NCBI GenBank assembly: GCA_017631215.1
Contig: JAGBTR010000258.1
Span: 1-5,407 of the forward strand
From: Clostridia bacterium
GTDB taxonomy: Bacteria > Bacillota > Clostridia > Oscillospirales > CAG-272
Length of the DNA stretch: 5,407 bases
Direction of reading: 5' to 3'
Position 1 is the first letter of the stretch. Every line of letters begins with the position of its first letter. Made by a program: the position numbers and the translations under genes. The notes beneath the pieces are model-generated. The model was not told the origin of the DNA. It did not search any database and saw nothing but the letters and a program-made list of their open reading frames with translations. This document shows, one piece after another, positions 1 to 3,075 of the stretch.

Positions 1-693
1 ATTACCAAGGATATGGTTCCTCAGGACGCCGCTTACCTGCACATCTGCTTCAATAACACCATCTACGGCACCAAGTACGGCTACATTCCCGACACGGGCG
101 ACGTTCCGCTGGTTGCCGACCTGTCCTCCTGCATCATCTCCGAGCCTGTGGACGTGTCCAAGTTCGGTGTCATCTACGCAGGCGCACAGAAGAATATGGC
201 ACCCGCAGGACTGACGCTGGTCATCGTCCGCGAGGATCTGCTCGAGTATGGCGATCCCAAGATGCCCACGATGCTGGACTGGAAGGTGATGGCTGAGAAC
301 GATTCGATGTACAACACGCCTCCCTGCTACACCATCTATATGGCAAAGCTCGTTTATGAGTGGATCCTGTCGCTGGGCGGTCTGGACGTGATGAAGGAGA
401 TGAACGAGAAGAAGGCAGCCGTGCTGTACGACTATCTCGATTCGCAGGACTACTACATCGCTCCCGTCAAGGCTGACAGCCGTTCGATGATGAACGTCAC
501 CTTCGTCACGGGCGTTGAGGAGCTGGACAAGAAGTTCGCCAAGGAGGCGGCTGCCGCAGGACTGAAGAACCTCAAGGGTCACCGCTCGGTCGGCGGTATG
601 CGCGCGTCCATCTACAACGCGATGCCCTACGACGGCGTAGTCGCGCTCGTCGAGTTTATGAAGAAGTTCGCCGCCGAGAATCCCAAGGCGTAA
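1..693 (+). CDS. serC: Phosphoserine aminotransferase, 5'-truncated by window edge
   Basis: Converts 3-phosphohydroxypyruvate and glutamate to O-phosphoserine and 2-oxoglutarate, the second step of cytosolic serine synthesis; it is a PLP-dependent fold-type I aminotransferase. The reading frame is open from base 1, so 230 codons are visible of a family length near 360; roughly 130 N-terminal residues lie outside. The PLP Schiff-base lysine is in GAQKN (codon 190-192, visible residue 64), within the family-typical stretch VSKFGVIYAGAQKN. Near the C terminus HRSVGGMRAS (visible residues 194-203) supplies the His/Arg and second Arg that bind the substrate phosphate in known SerC enzymes, with the same His-to-Arg spacing of seven as in the E. 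coli enzyme. The first in-frame ATG (13) is internal and not the real start. The serA start lies 27 nt past the stop with no terminator between, so the two are probably one operon. Function is secure; only the 5' end is missing. Confidence 0.97.
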   Translation: MTKDMVPQDAAYLHICFNNTIYGTKYGYIPDTGDVPLVADLSSCIISEPVDVSKFGVIYAGAQKNMAPAGLTLVIVREDLLEYGDPKMPTMLDWKVMAENDSMYNTPPCYTIYMAKLVYEWILSLGGLDVMKEMNEKKAAVLYDYLDSQDYYIAPVKADSRSMMNVTFVTGVEELDKKFAKEAAAAGLKNLKGHRSVGGMRASIYNAMPYDGVVALVEFMKKFAAENPKA

Positions 694-706
694 GTTAAAA
701 AATATC

Positions 707-712
707 AGGAGA
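707..712 (+). promoter_or_regulatory. Shine-Dalgarno site of serA
   Basis: AGGAGA lies 8 nt upstream of the ATG at 721, inside the 27-nt gap after the serC stop. It fixes the serA start and implies independent translation initiation within a shared serC-serA transcript. Confidence 0.8.
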
Positions 713-720
713 TCACTGCT

Positions 721-1881
721 ATGTACAATATTCAAATGCTCAATAAGATCGCCAAGGTTGGTACCGACAACCTCGATCCCGCCAAGTATACGCTCGGCAC
801 CGAGATGGACAATCCCGACGCCATCCTCGTCCGCTCTGCCGTGATGCACGATATGGAGCTCGGCTCCAACCTCAAGGCCATCGCCCGTGCAGGCGCAGGT
901 GTCAACAACATTCCCGTGGACGCTTGTACCGAAAAGGGCATCGTCGTCTTCAACACGCCCGGCGCGAATGCCAACGGCGTCAAGGAGATGACGCTGTGCG
1001 CGCTGTTCCTCGCTGCCCGTAACGTGGTCGGCGGTATCGAGTGGGCCAAGGGTCTGACAGGCGACGACGTTGCCAAGCAGGTCGAGAAGGGCAAGAGCGC
1101 CTTCGCCGGCACCGAGCTCAAGGGCAAGACGCTGGGCGTCATTGGTCTGGGCGCGATCGGCGGTATGGTCGCCAACGTTGCCGTTCACCTCGGTATGAAG
1201 GTCATCGGCTGCGACCCCTTCCTGTCGGTCGAGGGTGCTTGGAACCTCAATCATCACGTCGTCAAGGCTGCAACCTATGACGAGATCTTCGAGAAGGCAG
1301 ACTATATCACGCTGCACGTTCCCGCTACCAAGGACACCAAGGGTATGATCAACGCGACCACCATCGCCACGATGAAGGACGGCGTTCGTCTGATCAACCT
1401 CTCCCGCGCCGATCTCGTCAACGCCGCTGACGTGGCTGAGGCGATGAAGTCGGGCAAGATGGCGGCCTACGTCACCGACTTCCCCACGGCAGAGGTGCTC
1501 GAGATCCCCGGCGTCGTTGCCATTCCTCATCTGGGCGCATCGACCGAGGAGTCCGAGGACAACTGCGCTGTGATGGCGGCACTGGAGCTTGACGATTACC
1601 TGACCAACGGTAACATCAAGAACAGCGTCAACTTCCCGCCCGCATCGATGCCCAGAAGCGGCGATTGCCGTATCTGTCTGTTCAACGCCAACGTGCCCGA
1701 GATCATCACCGCGGTGACCAAGATCGTCGGCGAAGGCGGCAGAAATATCGAGAATATGATGAACAAGTCGCGCGGTAACGTCGCCTATACCATTATGGAC
1801 GTCATCGGCGATATCGACGACGCAACCGTCGCACAGCTCGAGGCGATCGAGGGTGTCTTCGGCGTTCGTGTGATCAAGTGA
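721..1881 (+). CDS. serA: D-3-phosphoglycerate dehydrogenase, short ACT-domain type
   Basis: Oxidises 3-phosphoglycerate to 3-phosphohydroxypyruvate with NAD, the committed step of serine synthesis; its product is the substrate of the upstream SerC. The protein is 386 aa, the length of the compact SerA form, against about 410 for the E. coli enzyme and over 500 for the long form. Order of parts: N-terminal half of the substrate-binding domain (1-100, with ARAGAGVNNIP at 55-65), Rossmann nucleotide-binding domain with GLGAIG at 142-147 and the acidic NAD-ribose residue D165, return to the substrate domain, then a C-terminal ACT domain (about 315-386). The catalytic set of D-2-hydroxyacid dehydrogenases is present: R229 (in INLSRADLVN), E258, and H270 in PHLGAST. 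R229-E258 spacing is 29, as I recall for E. coli. The ACT domain suggests serine feedback inhibition, an inference from the family. The start is fixed by AGGAGA at 707-712, 8 nt before ATG. Confidence 0.95.
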   Translation: MYNIQMLNKIAKVGTDNLDPAKYTLGTEMDNPDAILVRSAVMHDMELGSNLKAIARAGAGVNNIPVDACTEKGIVVFNTPGANANGVKEMTLCALFLAARNVVGGIEWAKGLTGDDVAKQVEKGKSAFAGTELKGKTLGVIGLGAIGGMVANVAVHLGMKVIGCDPFLSVEGAWNLNHHVVKAATYDEIFEKADYITLHVPATKDTKGMINATTIATMKDGVRLINLSRADLVNAADVAEAMKSGKMAAYVTDFPTAEVLEIPGVVAIPHLGASTEESEDNCAVMAALELDDYLTNGNIKNSVNFPPASMPRSGDCRICLFNANVPEIITAVTKIVGEGGRNIENMMNKSRGNVAYTIMDVIGDIDDATVAQLEAIEGVFGVRVIK

Positions 1882-1896
1882 TTGAATAAAAAGGAC

Positions 1897-1932
1897 GCGG
1901 GGGAAGCTTTTTTGGAAAAAAGGTTCCCCCGC
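1897..1932 (+). terminator. Long hairpin after serA, possible weak terminator or dispersed repeat
   Basis: A perfect 9-bp stem (GCGGGGGAA at 1897-1905 with TTCCCCCGC at 1924-1932) encloses a second palindromic part in which T6 (1908-1913) can pair with A6 (1916-1921). It begins 16 nt after the serA stop. The following bases (ACCTCTTTC) are not a proper U-tract, so rho-independent termination here would be inefficient. Bases 1933-1949 also partly repeat the inner palindrome as a complement, giving an alternative fold. G/C-run hairpins with an A/T-rich core like this recur between genes in Clostridia, in my recollection; that they are repeats here cannot be shown from one copy. Confidence 0.5.
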
Positions 1933-1963
1933 ACCTCTTTCAAAAACCTCGTAATAAAAAATG

Positions 1964-1990
1964 AAGGCACGCCGCTGTGGCGTGCCTTTT
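1964..1990. terminator. Bidirectional intrinsic terminator between convergent serA and XRE gene
   Basis: A perfect 10-bp stem, AAGGCACGCC (1964-1973) and GGCGTGCCTT (1979-1988), has a 5-nt loop. On the minus strand it is followed by CATTTTTTATTAC, a good U-tract, and it starts 4 nt past the TAA stop of the leftward XRE gene at 1993-1995, so it is a convincing terminator for that gene. On the plus strand it is followed only by TT, giving four T in all, and would serve as a weaker backup terminator for serC-serA. Confidence 0.88.
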
Positions 1991-1992
1991 GA

Positions 1993-2262
1993 TTATGAAT
2001 ATTTATCAATTAACGTGCGTACGTCCTTGAGCAGTTTAATATCCTCAACGGATATAAATTCAAACTTTTCAAGTTCCAGCAGGTATCGTGGGTCGAGCTT
2101 CAGAATCTGGCAAATGCGCCGCAACTGCTCCATATTGGGCTCCTGTACGCCGCGCTCGATCTTGGAATAATTCGATTGGTTCATGGGGATGAGCTTTGCC
2201 ATGTCGTATTGCGACAGATCCATATCCTCTCGCTTGTTTCGGATTTTTTCGCCGATGTTCAT
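1993..2262 (-). CDS. Small XRE/Cro-C1 family helix-turn-helix regulator
   Basis: An 89-residue single-domain DNA-binding protein, presumably a dimeric transcription regulator. An HTH_3-type fold fills residues 3-62: helix 1 IGEKIRNKRED, helix 2 about 17-26 (SQYDMAKLIP), recognition helix about 28-37 (NQSNYSKIERG), followed by EPNMEQLRRICQILKLDPRYLL, the usual last two helices. The tail (63-89) is acidic then basic and probably helical, with no ligand-binding or membrane domain visible. An upstream in-frame GTG at 2271 would add three residues, but ATG at 2262 is preferred because GGGGTGA lies 5 nt before it and overlaps that GTG. The gene is AT-richer than serA and the penicillin-binding protein gene. 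It diverges from a second HTH gene across a shared control region carrying repeated GAGTTRA half-sites, so autoregulation is plausible. Its targets are unknown. Confidence 0.93.
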   Translation of the reverse strand: MNIGEKIRNKREDMDLSQYDMAKLIPMNQSNYSKIERGVQEPNMEQLRRICQILKLDPRYLLELEKFEFISVEDIKLLKDVRTLIDKYS

Positions 2263-2267
2263 CGCGT

Positions 2268-2274
2268 TCACCCC
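2268..2274 (-). promoter_or_regulatory. Ribosome-binding site choosing the XRE start
   Basis: Read on the minus strand this is GGGGTGA, a partial complement of the 16S 3' end, 5 nt before the ATG at 2262-2260. It overlaps the alternative GTG (2271-2269), which makes the ATG the better start. Confidence 0.6.
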
Positions 2275-2286
2275 ACTTTCAAAATT

Positions 2287-2295
2287 ATTATAGCA
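2287..2295 (-). promoter_or_regulatory. Leftward extended -10 promoter of the XRE gene
   Basis: On the minus strand the sequence TGCTATAAT is a perfect extended -10 element (TGnTATAAT). No good -35 hexamer lies 16-18 nt upstream, which is normal for extended -10 promoters. Transcription would start near 2280, giving a leader of about 17 nt before the XRE ATG. The half-site TTAACTC at 2299-2305 lies just upstream of this element. Confidence 0.75.
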
Positions 2296-2298
2296 TTT

Positions 2299-2357
2299 TT
2301 AACTCAAATCATTGACATAGAGTTGAAAATATGATAGAATTAAATCTAAAGAGTTAA
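2299..2357. promoter_or_regulatory. Three phased GAGTTRA half-sites, putative XRE operator
   Basis: TTAACTC at 2299-2305, GAGTTGA at 2320-2326 and GAGTTAA at 2351-2357 are versions of one heptamer; the first is the exact reverse complement of the third. Centres are 21 and 31 bp apart, close to two and three helical turns, so all would face the same side of the DNA. They sit beside the leftward -10, within the spacer of the rightward promoter, and just after its expected start. Bound protein could thus affect both promoters. That the neighbouring XRE protein binds here is inferred from location; in an AT-rich stretch some matches may be chance. Confidence 0.4.
2312..2340 (+). promoter_or_regulatory. 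Rightward sigma-A promoter P1
   Basis: TTGACA (2312-2317, perfect -35), a 17-bp spacer, and TAGAAT (2335-2340, 5 of 6), with TG at 2332-2333 making it also an extended -10. Expected start is near 2347. No gene begins close by, so it must drive a long leader towards the 19-codon ORF at 2519 and the HTH gene at 2684, or a noncoding RNA. Confidence 0.85.
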
Positions 2358-2385
2358 TTACTAACTGAAAACACTTGCTTCCGAA

Positions 2386-2410
2386 GCATCAACCACCGGT
2401 TGACCGATGC
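2386..2410 (+). other. Hairpin between the two rightward promoters
   Basis: GCATC (2386-2390) pairs with GATGC (2406-2410), and AACC (2391-2394) with GGTT (2398-2401) around an ACC loop, leaving GACC bulged. No U-tract follows, so it is not a standard terminator. In P1 transcripts it could be a leader structure; in DNA it ends 4 bp before the -35 of P2, so it could also be a protein-binding palindrome. Confidence 0.4.
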
Positions 2411-2414
2411 CCAC

Positions 2415-2443
2415 TTGACAGCATATGGGCGATATGGTAAAAT
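2415..2443 (+). promoter_or_regulatory. Rightward sigma-A promoter P2
   Basis: TTGACA (2415-2420, perfect), a 17-bp spacer, and TAAAAT (2438-2443, 5 of 6). Expected start is near 2450, about 70 nt before the ATG of the 19-codon ORF. This is a second near-consensus promoter in tandem with P1, roughly 100 bp downstream, and the more natural one for the leader that follows. Confidence 0.83.
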
Positions 2444-2503
2444 AAAGCCGTACCGCATCCGAGCGACTGCAGCGCGGGGGTGAGGTGCGAACCATTTTTA
2501 ATG

Positions 2504-2511
2504 AAAGGAGG
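2504..2511 (+). promoter_or_regulatory. Near-perfect Shine-Dalgarno site before a 19-codon ORF
   Basis: AAAGGAGG ends 7 nt before ATG 2519. It is the strongest ribosome-binding site in the window, stronger than those of serA or the HTH genes, and is the main reason to take the tiny ORF seriously. Confidence 0.6.
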
Positions 2512-2518
2512 CGAGGAT

Positions 2519-2578
2519 ATGCTTGACAGAAATCTTTCTACCGTATTGCTCGCCGAAGTTGTACTTACGGCAAAGTAA
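2519..2578 (+). CDS. Possible 19-aa leader peptide or small protein
   Basis: ATG at 2519 opens a 19-codon frame, MLDRNLSTVLLAEVVLTAK, ending in TAA at 2576-2578. Support is positional: an AAAGGAGG site 7 nt upstream and a near-consensus promoter (2415-2443) about 70 nt before the start. The peptide has charged ends and a modestly hydrophobic middle (residues 8-17); it is too short and not hydrophobic enough for a clear membrane helix. An in-frame ATG at 2501 would give 25 residues but would consume the ribosome-binding site. The second half overlaps the stem-loops at 2544-2588, so its translation could remodel the leader before the HTH gene 105 nt downstream. Options are a regulatory leader peptide, a small-toxin-like mRNA, or the remnant of a longer gene. 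I recognise no family. Confidence 0.4.
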   Translation: MLDRNLSTVLLAEVVLTAK

Positions 2579-2590
2579 GCAAGCAATAGT

Positions 2591-2619
2591 AGGGGTGCGC
2601 TCCTTGTGGGCGCATCCCT
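2591..2619. repeat. 10-bp inverted repeat upstream of the second HTH gene
   Basis: AGGGGTGCGC (2591-2600) and GCGCATCCCT (2610-2619) form a 10-bp stem with one G-U pair and a 9-nt loop. No T-run follows in either direction, so it is not an intrinsic terminator. GTAGGGG-type hairpins of this size are, in my recollection, common dispersed repeats in gut Clostridia; one copy cannot prove that. Confidence 0.45.
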
Positions 2620-2670
2620 GCCATATGGAATTTCCGTGTGCGGTAGACCCAAAACCCCAATCAAAGCAAT

Positions 2671-2676
2671 GGAGGG
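2671..2676 (+). promoter_or_regulatory. Shine-Dalgarno site selecting a TTG start
   Basis: GGAGGG lies 7 nt before TTG 2684. It overlaps the last base of an in-frame ATG at 2669, which itself has no purine-rich site upstream (AACCCCAATCAAAGCA). This argues for initiation at TTG. Confidence 0.65.
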
Positions 2677-2704
2677 CTATACTTTGGAAATTCCGATCGG
2701 ACAA
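2676..2704 (-). promoter_or_regulatory. Weak candidate antisense promoter in the start region of the second HTH gene
   Basis: On the minus strand TTGTCC and TATAGC are separated by 17 bp (plus-strand 2699-2704 and 2676-2681), each 4 of 6 to consensus. A transcript from here would run antisense to the ribosome-binding site of the HTH gene and to the 19-codon ORF. Such weak matches are common by chance. Confidence 0.15.
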
Positions 2705-2929
2705 AACATCCGCCGCATGCGTCTTGAGAGAGGCATGACACAGCGAGAGCTTGCCCATTATCTGAGCATCAGCATCCAGGCGGTCTCCAAGTGGGAAAAT
2801 GATCGTGCATTCCCCGACGTTTTGCTGCTACCCGACATCGCCAAGGTGTTTGGCGTGACGCTGGACGAGCTGTTTCGGGGTGAGGACGCAGACGGCGAGG
2901 ATGCTTCGCAAAAAAAGAGTGTAAGGTGA
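2684..2929 (+). CDS. Small XRE-family helix-turn-helix regulator, TTG start
   Basis: An 81-residue DNA-binding protein beginning MEIPIGQNIRRMRLERGMTQ, the typical opening of short clostridial HTH_3 proteins. Helix 1 is about 5-16, helix 2 TQRELAHYLSI (19-29), recognition helix SIQAVSKWEND (30-40), then FPDVLLLPDIAKVFGVTLDELFRGE completes the five-helix fold. The tail from 67 (DADGEDASQKKSVR) is acidic then basic and looks disordered. No effector domain follows, whereas many proteins with this N terminus carry a longer C-terminal part. Starts at 2606 or 2669 would add 26 or 5 residues but lack ribosome-binding sites; TTG with GGAGGG at 7 nt is preferred. It is probably expressed from P1/P2 with a leader over 230 nt and ends in a terminator overlapping its own stop. 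Its targets are unknown. It is only distantly similar to the divergent XRE protein. Confidence 0.9.
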   Translation: MEIPIGQNIRRMRLERGMTQRELAHYLSISIQAVSKWENDRAFPDVLLLPDIAKVFGVTLDELFRGEDADGEDASQKKSVR

Positions 2930-2946
2930 TGACCTTGCACTTTTTT
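2919..2946 (+). terminator. Intrinsic terminator overlapping the HTH stop codon
   Basis: GTGTAAGGT (2919-2927) pairs with ACCTTGCAC (2932-2940), 9 bp with one G-U and a GATG loop, followed by TTTTTTGTTTTG from 2941. The left arm contains the last codons and the first base of the TGA stop (2927-2929). A run of seven A before the stem pairs with the T-run, so it may also act leftward. Confidence 0.92.
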
Positions 2947-3075
2947 GTTTTGTCGCGGAAAAAACAAGCCTGGCAAGCCTTGCCGCCGCATACAAAAACT
3001 GTCGCACGGCGGCGCGGTTAGCGTGGCAGCTGCGGTCGCATAATAAGCGTAGCATTTTTGCAAGGAGTGATCGCA
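2947..3075 (+). promoter_or_regulatory. Upstream region of the penicillin-binding protein gene
   Basis: About 130 nt without a gene. It holds a 7-bp inverted repeat, GCCGCCG (2982-2988) with CGGCGGC (3007-3013), not followed by T's. CATAAT at 3039-3044 could be a -10 element with a start near 3051, but no convincing -35 stands 16-18 bp upstream. AAGGAG at 3062-3067, 8 nt before ATG 3076, is a clear ribosome-binding site. Because a strong terminator precedes this region, a promoter is expected here, but I can place it only tentatively. Confidence 0.35.

Larger units (their letters stand above)
2447..2619 (+). other. Structured leader RNA with competing pairings
   Basis: Several stems can form in the P2 transcript. 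CGCATC (2454-2459) can pair with GGTGCG (2484-2489) around the small palindrome GCGACTGCAGCGC. GCCGAAGT (2552-2559) pairs with ACTTACGGC (2563-2571) with one bulged A and loop TGT. TATTGCT (2544-2550) pairs exactly with AGCAATA (2582-2588) outside it. AGGGGTGCGC (2591-2600) pairs with GCGCATCCCT (2610-2619) with one G-U. CGCATCC occurs twice (2454-2460 and 2611-2617), and either copy can pair with GGGTGCG at 2593-2599, so mutually exclusive folds are possible. I do not recognise a known riboswitch class. Confidence 0.35.

Noticed and set aside
732..1175. 147-codon minus-strand frame opposite serA
   Set aside because: Fully inside an intact serA with all domains; low-complexity Pro/Ala/Ser-rich translation and no family resemblance.
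1480..1530. Apparent loss of the catalytic Glu in SerA (FPTAE instead of FPTE)
   Set aside because: Counting from the preceding Asp253 and from R229 places E258 at the expected catalytic position, so the triad is intact.
2501..2578. 25-codon version of the small ORF from ATG 2501
   Set aside because: Its N terminus would encode the ideal AAAGGAGG site serving ATG 2519, and it has no well-spaced site of its own.
2591..2619. Hairpin 2591-2619 as a terminator after the 19-codon ORF
   Set aside because: No T-run follows on either strand; listed as an inverted repeat only.
2447..2680. Group II intron or known riboswitch in the leader
   Set aside because: I looked for a domain V-like hairpin, a GUGYG boundary in context and known aptamer cores, and found no convincing match.
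2606..2683. Upstream start at 2606 for the second HTH gene
   Set aside because: It would translate part of the 2591-2619 hairpin and lacks an SD; family similarity starts at MEIPIG.
2389..2758. Minus-strand frames of 86-91 codons and a plus-strand 71-codon frame over the control region
   Set aside because: They overlap promoters, hairpins and the better-supported HTH gene, lack ribosome-binding sites and show no domain.
3058..3075. TTG start for the PBP gene adding six residues
   Set aside because: The added codons contain the AAGGAG site spaced 8 nt from ATG 3076.
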